Below, one piece after another: positions 9,186-17,387 of a stretch of 36,957 nt of DNA (positions are counted from its first letter, which is position 1; each line of letters begins with the position of its first letter). This stretch comes from Eggerthellaceae bacterium. Lineage in GTDB: Bacteria; Actinomycetota; Coriobacteriia; Coriobacteriales; Eggerthellaceae. A program made the translations under genes and the position numbers. The notes beneath the pieces were generated by a model. The model was not told the origin of the DNA. It worked only from the letters and a program-made list of their open reading frames with translations, and searched no databases. Where the stretch lies: NCBI GenBank assembly GCA_022792415.1, contig JAAWAY010000060.1, positions 1 through 36,957 of the forward strand, given 5' to 3'.

Positions 9186-9240
9186 CATTACGCTTCTGTA
9201 AGGCGACGGGGCGGGCGGGCCGCGGGCCCCGCGGTATAAT
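9186..9240 (+). promoter_or_regulatory. Operator CATTAC-N6-GTAAGG with TATAAT promoter upstream of the two-component genes
   Basis: CATTAC (9186-9191), 6 nt, GTAAGG (9198-9203) forms a TTAC/GTAA inverted repeat. After exactly 31 nt comes TATAAT (9235-9240). The -35 region is G/C-rich and non-consensus, as expected for an activator-dependent promoter. The same sequence at the same spacing lies before the ABC transporter at 11226. Binding by the response regulator encoded just downstream is inference. Confidence 0.7.
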
Positions 9241-9293
9241 CGCCGGTGACCGGAGGGCGCCCGGGTGGGCGCCGGGCGCTGAAGGGACGGGCC

Positions 9294-9965
9294 ATGGACG
9301 TGCTGCTTGTTGAGGACGACCCGATGATCGTGGGGGTCCTCTCCGACCTGCTGAGAGACGAAGGCTACCGCGTGAGCGCGGTGGGCCGGCAGGACGAGGC
9401 GGTGGCGCTCCTGGCGTCCCAGGCCTTCGACCTGGCGCTGCTCGACGTGACGCTGGCCCAGGGCAACGGGTTCGCCGTGTGCGCGGCCGCGCGCGAGGCG
9501 CACCCCGGCATGCCGGTCATCTTCCTCACGGCCTCCGACGACGAGTACTCCACGGTGGCGGGGCTGGACATGGGCGCCGTCGACTACGTCGCCAAGCCCT
9601 TCCGCGCTCGCGAGCTGCTCTCCCGCGTGCGCGCGGCGCTGCGCCGGTCGGGCGGCGGGGACGCGGTGCTGGCGGCCGGCGACGTGCGGCTTGACCCCGC
9701 GTCGGCCACGGTGACCAAGGCCGGGCGCGAGGTGTTCCTGTCGGCGCTCGAGTACAAGCTGCTGCTCTACCTGCTTCAGAGCAAGGGGCGCCTGGTCACG
9801 CGCGAGAACCTGCGCGACGCCATCTGGGACAGCGCCGGCGAGTACGTGTCGGACAACTCCATCAACGTCTACATCCGCCGCCTGCGCGAGAAGGTGGAGG
9901 ACGACCCGGCCGATCCGTCCATCGTGGTGACGGTGCGGGGCCTGGGCTACAAGGTGGGGGACTAG
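9294..9965 (+). CDS. OmpR/PhoB-family response regulator
   Basis: 223-residue two-domain regulator. The ATG at 9294 follows GAAGGGACGG; an in-frame GTG at 9246 falls at the expected transcription start and is rejected. The receiver domain has the acidic pair E7-D8-D9, the phospho-acceptor D51 (ALLDVTLAQG), the T in FLTASDD and the K in VAKPFRARELL. The winged-helix effector domain (about 125-223) ends with INVYIRRLREKVEDDP and VRGLGYKVGD, the OmpR signature. It lies 1 bp before the kinase gene. The shared operator at 9186 and 11226 suggests it controls its own operon and the ABC transporter downstream. Confidence 0.93.
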   Translation: MDVLLVEDDPMIVGVLSDLLRDEGYRVSAVGRQDEAVALLASQAFDLALLDVTLAQGNGFAVCAAAREAHPGMPVIFLTASDDEYSTVAGLDMGAVDYVAKPFRARELLSRVRAALRRSGGGDAVLAAGDVRLDPASATVTKAGREVFLSALEYKLLLYLLQSKGRLVTRENLRDAIWDSAGEYVSDNSINVYIRRLREKVEDDPADPSIVVTVRGLGYKVGD

Positions 9966-9966
9966 C

Positions 9967-11022
9967 GTGGGCTCGCCGACGACGATGGCGCGCCAGTGCG
10001 CCGCCCTGGCCGCCCTCATGGCCGCGCTGTCCGCCCTGGCCGGCGCCGCGGCCGGGCGCGGGGCGGCGCTGTGGTGCGCGGCTGCCGGGGCGGCGGCGCT
10101 CGCGTTCTTCGCGGGCGTGTCCTGGAGCCGCCACCGCCAGATCCGCCGCCTCACGGCCGAGATCGACGAGGTGCTCCACGACGGGCGCCGCGTGGGCTTC
10201 AGCGACTGCCGCGAGGGGGATGTCGCTGTGCTCACCAACGAGCTGGGCAAGATGGTGGCGCGCCTGGCCCGCACCGGCGACCAGCTGGCGCGCGAGAAGA
10301 CGGCCCTGGCCGACGCGCTGGCCGACGTGTCGCACCAGATCCGCACGCCGCTCACGGCCGTGGGCCTCATGCTGCCGCTCATCGAGGCGGCCGACGACCC
10401 CGTGCGCCGCCGCCGCGCCGTGCGCGAGCTGGAGGCGCTCGTCGACCGGGTGTCATGGCTGGTCACGACGCTGCTCAAGATAGCCAAGGTGGATGCGGGG
10501 GCCATGCCGGTCGAGCGGCGCCCCGCCAACGCCGCGGCCATGGCCCGCGAGGCGGTGCGCCCGCTGGAGACGGTGGCCGATCTGCGCGACGTGGCGCTGC
10601 GCCTCGAGCTGGACGAGGCGGCCACGTTCACGGGCGACGCGCGCTGGACGGCCGAGGCCGTCGAGAACATCGTGAAGAACTGCCTGGAGCACACGCCGCC
10701 CGGCGGGTCGGTGACGGTGCGCGTGGCCGAGGACGCCCTGGCCACGAGCGTCACCGTGTCCGACACGGGGCCCGGCATCGCGCCGGAGGACCTGCCCCAC
10801 GTCTTCGAGCGGTTCTACCGCGGCCAGGCCGCCGAGGCGCCCGCCGCCCGCGACGGCGCGGAGGGCGCCGACCCGCACGCGCTGCGCAACCCGGCCGGCT
10901 TCGGCATCGGGCTCGCGCTCGCCCAGGCCCTCGTGTCGGCCCAGGGCGGCACGCTGCGCGCCGCCAACGGGGAGGGCGGCGGAGCGGTGTTCGCGCTGAG
11001 CTTCCCCAAGCTGGTCGTGTAG
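9967..11022 (+). CDS. Sensor histidine kinase with minimal external domain
   Basis: 351 residues, GTG start immediately after the regulator stop with AAGGTGGGGGA as ribosome site. Two hydrophobic helices (about 9-28 and 33-51) are separated by only a few residues, so there is practically no extracellular sensor. A short HAMP-like linker leads to the dimerisation motif DVSHQIRTPLTAV with H123. The ATPase domain has the N box ENIVKNCLEHTPPGG, G1 VSDTGPGIAPEDLPHVFERF and G2 GFGIGLALA. Kinases with this membrane layout (intramembrane-sensing type, as in Bce systems) typically sense through a partner transporter, and an ABC transporter follows directly. The ligand is unknown; a cell-envelope-active compound is a reasonable guess. 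Confidence 0.92.
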   Translation: MGSPTTMARQCAALAALMAALSALAGAAAGRGAALWCAAAGAAALAFFAGVSWSRHRQIRRLTAEIDEVLHDGRRVGFSDCREGDVAVLTNELGKMVARLARTGDQLAREKTALADALADVSHQIRTPLTAVGLMLPLIEAADDPVRRRRAVRELEALVDRVSWLVTTLLKIAKVDAGAMPVERRPANAAAMAREAVRPLETVADLRDVALRLELDEAATFTGDARWTAEAVENIVKNCLEHTPPGGSVTVRVAEDALATSVTVSDTGPGIAPEDLPHVFERFYRGQAAEAPAARDGAEGADPHALRNPAGFGIGLALAQALVSAQGGTLRAANGEGGGAVFALSFPKLVV

Positions 11023-11151
11023 GGGGATGAGGGGGGGCGGGGAGAGGCTTGCGGTCGCCTCCTCGCTGCGAATTCGCGAGGTGAGGTATACCACGCGAAT
11101 TCTTGCTGCGGGGGTGCTCCCTGCAGCCTCTCCCCGCCCCCTCGTCCCCCT
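11021..11151. repeat. 131 bp nested palindrome between the kinase and the ABC operon
   Basis: Outer arms 11021-11049 and 11125-11151 are nearly perfect reverse complements (the core GGGCGGGGAGAGGCT pairs with AGCCTCTCCCCGCCC). Inside lies a second inverted repeat, GAATTCGCG (11070-11078) with CGCGAATTC (11094-11102), and near the centre GGTATACC (11085-11092). All three share a centre near 11086-11088. It may act as a terminator/attenuator or may be a small mobile palindromic repeat. There is no U-tract. Confidence 0.65.
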
Positions 11152-11225
11152 CCGGGAGGGCGCCTGCTCCCTGGGCCCTTTCCTGCCTCCCCTGCGCCTC
11201 CCGCCGACGGGGCGAGGGGGCGTCT

Positions 11226-11280
11226 CATTACAATCCCGTAAGGTCCTGGTCGCAGCCGGGTAAGGGCGCTCGCCCATACT
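11226..11280 (+). promoter_or_regulatory. Operator CATTAC-N6-GTAAGG with -10 box upstream of the ABC transporter
   Basis: CATTAC (11226-11231), 6 nt, GTAAGG (11238-11243), then 31 nt and CATACT (11275-11280). Operator half-sites, spacer length and distance to the -10 box are identical to those at 9186-9240, whereas the spacer sequences differ. This is what two real binding sites for one regulator would look like. Confidence 0.68.
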
Positions 11281-11319
11281 CGTCCCCAGACCGAGTAATG
11301 CGAGAGGAAGGCGAAGGCC

Positions 11320-12003
11320 ATGGACATCCTTACCGTCAGCCACCTGACGAAGGTCTACGGGGAGGGCGCGGCGGCCACGCGCGCGCTCGACGACGTGTCG
11401 TTCAGCGTGCCCGAGGGCGAGTTCCTCGCCATCGTGGGCTCGAGCGGGTCGGGCAAGTCGACGCTGCTGCACCTCATGGGCGGCGTGGACAGGCCCACGT
11501 CGGGCCAGGTGCTGCTCAATGGCGTGGACGTGTACGCGCGCTCCGACGAGGAGCTGGCGGTGTTCCGCCGCCGCGAGGTGGGGCTGGTGTACCAGTTCTA
11601 CAACCTGGTGCCCGTGCTCAACGTGGTGGAGAACATGACGCTGCCGGTGGCGCTCGACGGACGCCCGGTGAACGAGGCGCGCCTGGCCGGGCTGCTCGAC
11701 ACATTGGGCCTGCGCGGCCGCGAGGGGCACCTGCCCAGCCAGCTGTCCGGCGGGCAGCAGCAGCGCGTGGCCATCGGGCGCGCGCTCATGAACGCCCCGG
11801 CCGTCGTGCTGGCCGACGAGCCCACGGGCAACCTGGACACGCGCAACAGCCGCGACATCATGGCGCTTCTGCGCGCGTCCAACCGCGACCTGGGCCAGAC
11901 GCTCATCGTCATCACCCACGACGAGGAGATCGCCCTGGCCGCCGACCGCATCATCGCCATCGAGGACGGTCGGGTGGTGCGCGACGAGAGGATCCGGCGA
12001 TGA
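11320..12003 (+). CDS. ABC transporter ATPase, MacB/LolD family
   Basis: 227 residues, ATG at 11320 with GAGAGGAAGG upstream. It shows a complete nucleotide-binding domain: Walker A GSSGSGKST (40-48), Q-loop in LVYQFYNLVPVLNVVENM, signature LSGGQQQRVAIGRAL (from 142), Walker B VVLADEPTGNLD (D166, E167) and H-loop VITHDEE. The Q-loop and signature wording are those of the LolD/MacB/FtsE group that pairs with FtsX-type permeases, and one follows here with a 4 bp ATGA overlap. It powers export or mechanotransmission rather than import. Probably controlled by the upstream two-component system. Confidence 0.94.
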   Translation: MDILTVSHLTKVYGEGAAATRALDDVSFSVPEGEFLAIVGSSGSGKSTLLHLMGGVDRPTSGQVLLNGVDVYARSDEELAVFRRREVGLVYQFYNLVPVLNVVENMTLPVALDGRPVNEARLAGLLDTLGLRGREGHLPSQLSGGQQQRVAIGRALMNAPAVVLADEPTGNLDTRNSRDIMALLRASNRDLGQTLIVITHDEEIALAADRIIAIEDGRVVRDERIRR

Positions 12004-14972
12004 GCGCGCTGGGCACCTTCACGCTGCGCTCGCTGCGGGCCAACCGCGTGCGCACGCTCGTGACCGTGGCGGGCGTGGCGCTGGCCGCGGCGCTGCTCAC
12101 GGCCGTGCTCACGTCCTACACCTCGCTCACGGGCTACCTGTACCGGTCCGAGGTGAACATGGCCGGCAGCTGGATGGCCTATGCGCTCCTGGAGCCCGGC
12201 GACGCGTCGCGCGACGAGGTGGGCGCGGTGACCGACGCGCCCGGCGTGGCGGGGGAGGCCGTGCTCACCGACGTGGGCTTCGGCCAGCTCACGAAGGACC
12301 AGCAGAACTGGGCCGGCACGTACCTGCCCATCCTCAGCATGGCCGGCGACGTCGGGGACCTCTGCGCCGTCCGCGCCAGCGAGGGGCGCCTGCCCGAGCG
12401 CGCGGGCGAGATCCTGCTGCCGTTGCAGTGGCAGGAGCGCGAGGGAGTGCAGGTGGGCGACGAGCTCACCGTCGAGGTGGGGCAGCGCGTGGTGGTGCCG
12501 GCGGAGGGCGCCGCGAGCGGCCAGGACGCCGAAGCCTCCGCGCCGTCCGACAGCCTCGGGTCCATCCTGGGCGAGGGGTCGGATGAGGGGGCCGAGGGTG
12601 ACTTCGGGCCCGGCACCGTGCTCGACTCGTCCATGGGCCTGCTGACCGGCGTCGGCGACGACCGCTACGGCGAGGAGCTCGTCGACATCCATCCCCGCTC
12701 CTACACGGTGGTCGGGTTCTACGACCGCATGCTGTACTCCCTGTCCATGAGCACGGGGCTGGCCGCCCTCACGGCGGACGACCCGGAGGCGGAAGGCCTC
12801 ATGGCCGCGTACGTGACGCTTGACGGCATGGGGTCGCAGGCGCAGGTGCGCGAGCGCATGGGCGAGCTGTTCCCCGGCGCGCCGACCGTGCTGCACACGG
12901 GGCTGCTGCGCTTCATGGGCGTCCGGGGCGCCGGCGCCATCTGGGACACGTTCTTCGGCATCGTGGCGGTGCTCGCCATCGTCATCGTGGTGGCCTGCGT
13001 GTCGCTCATCTACAACGCCTTCAATATCTCGGTGGCCGAGCGCATGCGCCAGTTCGGGCTGCTGGCCTCCATCGGCGCGTCCCGTCGCCAGCTGCGCCGC
13101 ACCGTGCTCGCGGAGGCGGCGCTCGTGGCCGGCGCGGGCATCCCGCTGGGCATCGTGGTGGGCCTGGCCGGCTGCGTGGCGACGTTCGCCCTGCTGGGGC
13201 CCTCGCTGCAGGCGGTTCTCGGCAACGCCGACGTGCCCTTCCTGGTGGAGCCGCGGCTGTGGGCCATCGCGTTCGCCGTCGCCCTCACGCTGGTCACGGT
13301 GCTCGTGTCGGCGTTCGTGCCGGCCCGCCGCGCGGCCCGCGTGTGCGCCGTGGAGGCCCTGCGCCAGACGGGCCCGTCCCGCGTCACGCGCCGGGGCGTC
13401 GCGGACGCCGCCCGCCGCGTCGCGCCCGACCGGCTGTGGCGCCCGCGCGGCGTGCTGGCCCGCGTGTTCGGCGTGGGCGGCACCATCGGCGCGCTCAGCG
13501 ACCGGCGCGGCACGGGCAAGGGGCGGGCGGCGTCGGTGTCGCTGGCGCTGGCCGTGGTGCTGCTCATGACGGCCGGGTCGCTCAACGTGTTCCTGGGCGC
13601 GCTGACCACGGGGGTGGGCCAGGGCCCCAGCTACGACATCGGCGTGAGCGTGATGCCGCGCGAGTCCCACCCGGATCCCGGCGCCGAGGGTCTTGCCAGC
13701 CCCGCCGAGGACGCCGAGCGCTACCGCGCCCTGTTCGCCGACCTGTGCGCGGTGTCCGGCGTCGAGCCGGTGGGCTGGTCGCTCAACGACTCGTTCCGCC
13801 CGCTGATCGTGCCCCAGGACATGGCCGGCAAGGCGCTGCGCACCAGCGCGTTTTCCGGGTCAGGCGTGCTTGCGGACGACGACCCGCTGGTGGCGCGCGT
13901 CGGAGGCGGCTGCGTCACCATGGCCCTCGTCGCCTACCTCGACGACGATGACTTCGACGCCTACGCCCGCCGCTACGGCGTCGATCCGGCGCTGTTCGCC
14001 GACCCCGCCGTCCCGCGCGCCCTGGCTGTGTCCACGGCCTACGGCAACGACGGCACCACCTACCAGCTGCAGGAGCTGTTCGGCCGGACGGGCACCGTGC
14101 AGCTGATCCTGGGCGGCCGCGCGGGCGAGGAGGAGGTGAGGGGCTTCAGCCAGAGCTTCGAGCAGAAGGAGGGCGTCTACGAGATGTCGCTGGTCCCCTA
14201 CGTCTTCGGTGACGACGACACCATGCAGGAGCTGGACTGGGACGACGTAGAGCTGGAGGTGCTCGACGTGGAGGTGGTCGGCCTGACGGCCGAGCCGCCC
14301 GCGTCGATGGGCCGGTGGAGCAGCGAGGCGCTGCTCGTCATGCCGCTGTCGACGATGGCCGCCGGCACGGTGCCCAGCGACGAGCCGACGTTCTCGGGCG
14401 CCTTCGACGCCCCGGCGGGTGATCACGCCGCGGTGACCGGGGAGCTGGCCGACGTGGCGGGCGCGTGGGTGGACGCACAGGGCGACCAGGTGTTCGAGGG
14501 AGGTTACTCCTCCTACGTCAACGACCACGCGGCCAACGTGGAGAGCACCCAGATGCTCGTGACGGTGGTCAACGTGTTCTGCCTGCTGTTCACCGTCATC
14601 CTGGCGCTCATCGCCCTGGCCAACGTGTTCAACACCGTGGCCAACGGGCTCATCCTGCGCCGTCGCGAGTTCGCCGTCATGCGCTCGGTGGGCCTGTCCA
14701 ACCGCCAGTTCCGCCGCATGATCGTGAGCGAGTGCGTGCGCTACGGGCTGCGCGGCCTGGTGCCCGGCCTGGTGGTGTCCGCGCTGGTGTCCTACGCGCT
14801 GTGGCGCATGGTGTCCCTGTCGCTGAGCGGGCTGGACTTCACGCTGCCCTGGGCCTACGTGGCGCTGGCCGTGGGCATGACGGTCCTGGCCATGGCGGCA
14901 TCGGTGGCCTACGGGCTGCGCCGCTGCCGCGCCGACAACGTGGTGGAGGCCCTGCGCACCGACGCGGCCTAG
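12000..14972 (+). CDS. FtsX-type ABC transporter permease, duplicated
   Basis: 990 residues, ATG overlapping the ATPase stop. It has two repeats of the FtsX/MacB plan. In repeat 1, TM1 is at about 18-39, an external domain spans about 40-315, and three helices (about 317-455) carry the motif MRQFGLLASIGASRRQLRR and end in VPARRAARVCAVEAL. In repeat 2, a helix is at about 512-535, the external domain at about 540-850, and the last three helices include FAVMRSVGLSNRQFRRM and end near DNVVEALRTDAA. This gives eight helices and two large outer domains. BceB-type permeases instead have ten helices and one outer domain, so this is not a plain Bce transporter. Likely role: export or removal of a lipid, peptide or envelope-active drug. 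Confidence 0.92.
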   Translation: MSALGTFTLRSLRANRVRTLVTVAGVALAAALLTAVLTSYTSLTGYLYRSEVNMAGSWMAYALLEPGDASRDEVGAVTDAPGVAGEAVLTDVGFGQLTKDQQNWAGTYLPILSMAGDVGDLCAVRASEGRLPERAGEILLPLQWQEREGVQVGDELTVEVGQRVVVPAEGAASGQDAEASAPSDSLGSILGEGSDEGAEGDFGPGTVLDSSMGLLTGVGDDRYGEELVDIHPRSYTVVGFYDRMLYSLSMSTGLAALTADDPEAEGLMAAYVTLDGMGSQAQVRERMGELFPGAPTVLHTGLLRFMGVRGAGAIWDTFFGIVAVLAIVIVVACVSLIYNAFNISVAERMRQFGLLASIGASRRQLRRTVLAEAALVAGAGIPLGIVVGLAGCVATFALLGPSLQAVLGNADVPFLVEPRLWAIAFAVALTLVTVLVSAFVPARRAARVCAVEALRQTGPSRVTRRGVADAARRVAPDRLWRPRGVLARVFGVGGTIGALSDRRGTGKGRAASVSLALAVVLLMTAGSLNVFLGALTTGVGQGPSYDIGVSVMPRESHPDPGAEGLASPAEDAERYRALFADLCAVSGVEPVGWSLNDSFRPLIVPQDMAGKALRTSAFSGSGVLADDDPLVARVGGGCVTMALVAYLDDDDFDAYARRYGVDPALFADPAVPRALAVSTAYGNDGTTYQLQELFGRTGTVQLILGGRAGEEEVRGFSQSFEQKEGVYEMSLVPYVFGDDDTMQELDWDDVELEVLDVEVVGLTAEPPASMGRWSSEALLVMPLSTMAAGTVPSDEPTFSGAFDAPAGDHAAVTGELADVAGAWVDAQGDQVFEGGYSSYVNDHAANVESTQMLVTVVNVFCLLFTVILALIALANVFNTVANGLILRRREFAVMRSVGLSNRQFRRMIVSECVRYGLRGLVPGLVVSALVSYALWRMVSLSLSGLDFTLPWAYVALAVGMTVLAMAASVAYGLRRCRADNVVEALRTDAA

Positions 14973-14989
14973 CCCCCGCCGCTCCCTCT

Positions 14990-15037
14990 CGCGCCCCGTC
15001 GCGGCCGCGCCTGCCCGGCGCCGCCCGGCGGGGCGCG
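14990..15037 (+). terminator. GC-rich hairpin after the permease gene
   Basis: CGCGCCCCG (14990-14998) pairs with CGGGGCGCG (15029-15037), with a further GCCCGGC-type stem inside. There is no U-tract, so termination is only suggested. Confidence 0.35.
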
Positions 15038-15093
15038 CCTATACCCGCGCGCCCGTCCCCGCGGTCGCTTCCCATCACCGGCTCTCCTTCCGC

Positions 15094-15143
15094 TTGACAC
15101 TGTGCATAGGTGTGTATATGATGTGTATATAGGGTATATACAC
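15094..15143 (+). promoter_or_regulatory. Strong promoter plus palindromic operator of the GntR/ABC operon
   Basis: TTGACA (15094-15099), exactly 17 nt, TATGAT (15117-15122). One nucleotide after the -10 box starts a perfect dyad GTGTATATA-GGG-TATATACAC (15123-15143). An operator over the transcription start is the classic layout for repression, and the first gene of the operon is a YtrA-type repressor. Confidence 0.8.
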
Positions 15144-15249
15144 TATTCACGATTCTCCCGCCGAAGGGACGCCGACGGCGGGAGGGTCACGCGAGAGGCG
15201 GGCGGCTCGGGCGAGGCCGTCCCGTGCCGCCCGCCGCGAAAGAGGAACC

Positions 15250-15624
15250 TTGGACATCATCATCTCGAACGCCAGCAGCGCGCCCATCTACGAGCAGATA
15301 GCGTCCCAGATCAAGGGAGCCATCCTCGCGGGCGAGCTGGCCGAGGGCACGCCGCTGCCCTCCATCCGCGCCCTGGCCAACGACCTGCGCATCAGCGTCA
15401 TCACGACCAAGCGCGCCTATGCCGAGCTGGAGGAGGCGGGCTTCATCGACACCGTGCAGGGCAAGGGCTCGTTCGTGGCCGGGGGCAACCTCGAGCTTCT
15501 GCGCGAGGAGCGCCTGCGCCGCGTGGAGTCGCTGCTGGCCCAGGCCGTGGCCGAGGCCGCGTCCGCGGGCATCCCGCCCGCCGATCTGCACGCCATGCTC
15601 GACCTCATGGCCGAGGACGCCTGA
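15250..15624 (+). CDS. GntR-family (YtrA subfamily) transcriptional repressor
   Basis: 124 residues. The TTG start at 15250 follows AAAGAGGAAC; no better start is seen. The N-terminal winged helix-turn-helix is typical (PIYEQIASQIKGAILAGEL, then LPSIRALANDLRISVITTKR and VQGKGSFVA). The tail of about 45 residues (RLRRVESLLAQAVAEA) is a short helical dimerisation segment, as in YtrA, not a ligand-binding FCD or UTRA domain. It is followed by an ABC ATPase and an ABC-2 permease, the standard ytr-like arrangement. It most likely represses its own operon through the dyad at 15123-15143 and is released by cell-wall stress or a drug; the inducer is unknown. Confidence 0.92.
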   Translation: MDIIISNASSAPIYEQIASQIKGAILAGELAEGTPLPSIRALANDLRISVITTKRAYAELEEAGFIDTVQGKGSFVAGGNLELLREERLRRVESLLAQAVAEAASAGIPPADLHAMLDLMAEDA

Positions 15625-15751
15625 CGCCCCGCGCCGGGACGCCACCGGGATCGCCCGGGCGTTCCGGCGGGCGGCCGCGGCGCGCCCGTGTGCCGTCGAG
15701 ACCCGATGTGACGAACGAGCCGCCCCGCGCGGCCCTAAGGAGATTGCTGAC

Positions 15752-16639
15752 ATGGACTATCTGCTGAGAGTGGAGGACCTGGCGAAGCGCTACGACGGCT
15801 TCGCGCTTGAGGGGGTGAGCCTGGCTGTCGAGCGCGGCATGGTCGTGGGGCTGGTGGGCTCCAACGGCGCCGGCAAGACGACCACCCTCAAGGCCGTCCT
15901 GGGCCTCATCGCCGCCGACGGGGGCGCCATTGAGCTGATGGGCGCGCCGATCGAGGGGCCGGGCAGCCGGGCGGTGGACGCCGTCAAGGCCCGCGTGGGC
16001 GTGGTGCTCGACACGTGCGCGTTTCCCGACAGCTGTCGCGTGGCGGATGTGGGGGCCATCGGGCGGGCGGCCTACCGCACTTGGGATGACGCCCTGTTCG
16101 CCGAGCTGCGCGAGCGCTTCGGCCTGGCGCCCCGCAAGACGGTGAGGGAGCTGTCCCGCGGCATGGGCATGAAGCTGTCGCTGGCGTTCGCCCTGGCGCA
16201 CCGCCCACAGCTGCTCGTGCTGGACGAGGCCACGGCTGGGCTGGACCCCCTGGCCCGCGACGAGGTGCTCGACCTGCTGCGCGCGTTCATGGCCGACGGC
16301 GAGCACGGCATCCTCATGTCCACCCACATCACGTCCGACCTGGAGAAGATCGCCGACGAGGTGGCCTGCATCGATGGGGGCCGGCTCGTGTTCGACGTGC
16401 CCCGGGACGTCATCTGCGACGAGGTCGGCATCGTCCGCTGCCGCGAGGCCGACCTGGACGCCGTGCTGGCCTGCGGGGCGCTCGCCCCCGGCCAGGCGCG
16501 CGTCATGCGGCACGGCTACAGCATCGACGTGCTCGTGCCCGACCGCGCGGCGCTCGTCCGCGCGCTGGACGGCGTGGCGGTTGACCGCGCCACCATCGAG
16601 GAGTACATGACGCTCATGCTGAGGGGGGAGGCCCGATGA
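15752..16639 (+). CDS. ABC transporter ATPase (drug/peptide export type)
   Basis: 295 residues; ATG at 15752 with AAGGAG 11 nt upstream (the longer open frame overlaps the repressor gene and is rejected). Walker A GSNGAGKTT, the signature LSRGMGMKLSLAFAL and Walker B LLVLDEATAGLDPL are intact, as is the switch histidine in STHITSDLEK. The signature reads LSRGM instead of LSGGQ, as is usual for the YtrB/EcsA-like export ATPases. The C-terminal 70 residues (RCREADLDAVLACG onward) form an extra domain seen in this group. Translationally coupled to the next gene (ATGA overlap). Confidence 0.92.
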   Translation: MDYLLRVEDLAKRYDGFALEGVSLAVERGMVVGLVGSNGAGKTTTLKAVLGLIAADGGAIELMGAPIEGPGSRAVDAVKARVGVVLDTCAFPDSCRVADVGAIGRAAYRTWDDALFAELRERFGLAPRKTVRELSRGMGMKLSLAFALAHRPQLLVLDEATAGLDPLARDEVLDLLRAFMADGEHGILMSTHITSDLEKIADEVACIDGGRLVFDVPRDVICDEVGIVRCREADLDAVLACGALAPGQARVMRHGYSIDVLVPDRAALVRALDGVAVDRATIEEYMTLMLRGEAR

Positions 16640-17346
16640 AGACGATGATCCTGTCCGACCTCATCATCATGAGGGACAGCCTGCTGCAGCTGCTGGGCAT
16701 CTGCGTGGTGGTGGGCGCCGTGCTGAGCGCCGCCATGGAGTCGGTGGTGTCCATGGCGGCCATGCTCACGGTGATGCTGCCGTTTCTGTACCTGACGTCG
16801 GTGAGCGCCTACGACGAGATGGGGCGCTGGGAGCTGTTCCGCCTGACGCTGCCGCTGTCGCGCCGCCAGGTGGTCATGGGCCGCTACGCGAGCCTGCTCG
16901 TGGTGACCGCCGGGGCGGCGGCGTTCGCGCTCGTGCTGTCGGCGGTGGTGCTGGCGGTGTGTGCCGCCGTGCTGGGCGACGCGGCGCCGGCGGGGCTCAC
17001 GCTGGCGGAGAACGCGCCGTTCGCCCTGGTCGGCTCGACGGCCCTCTCCGCGTGCGTCCTGCTGCTGGCGAGCGCGGTGGCGCTGCCGCTCATCATGCGC
17101 TTCGGCATGACCCGGTGGACGCGCCTCGCGCCCGTGGCGGTGGTGCTCGTCCTGGCCGCGGGGGTGTGGCTGCTCGGCGACGGGATGCCCGCGTCCGGCG
17201 CGCTCGACGGTGTCGTGGCGTGGCTCGAGGCGGGCGACGGCGCGAACCTGGCGCTGGCCTGCGGCATCGTCCTGGTGGCGGCGCTCGCGCTGTACGCGGC
17301 GAGCTCGCTTCTGGCCACGCGCCTCTACGAGGCCCGCGAGCTGTAG
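16636..17346 (+). CDS. ABC-2 type permease, six membrane helices
   Basis: 236 residues, start overlapping the ATPase stop. Hydrophobic segments follow a six-helix plan: a paired block after residue 15 (LLGICVVVGAVLSAAMES, then MLTVMLPFLYLTSVSAY), a second pair around 80-145, and a last pair to the C-terminus. The conserved cytoplasmic stretch YDEMGRWELFRLTLPLSRRQVVMGRY after helix 2 is typical of ABC-2 membrane proteins that partner YtrA-regulated ATPases. With the preceding ATPase it forms a homodimeric-type exporter. Substrate unknown. Confidence 0.88.
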   Translation: MKTMILSDLIIMRDSLLQLLGICVVVGAVLSAAMESVVSMAAMLTVMLPFLYLTSVSAYDEMGRWELFRLTLPLSRRQVVMGRYASLLVVTAGAAAFALVLSAVVLAVCAAVLGDAAPAGLTLAENAPFALVGSTALSACVLLLASAVALPLIMRFGMTRWTRLAPVAVVLVLAAGVWLLGDGMPASGALDGVVAWLEAGDGANLALACGIVLVAALALYAASSLLATRLYEAREL

Positions 17347-17361
17347 GGCCGCGGGGGCCGT

Positions 17362-17380
17362 GCGGGACCCTAGTTCCCGC
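17362..17380. terminator. Small hairpin between convergent genes
   Basis: GCGGGA pairs with TCCCGC around a 7 nt loop in the 41 bp gap between the convergent permease and EamA genes. It is a weak bidirectional terminator candidate. Confidence 0.35.
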
Positions 17381-17387
17381 CGCTCGG

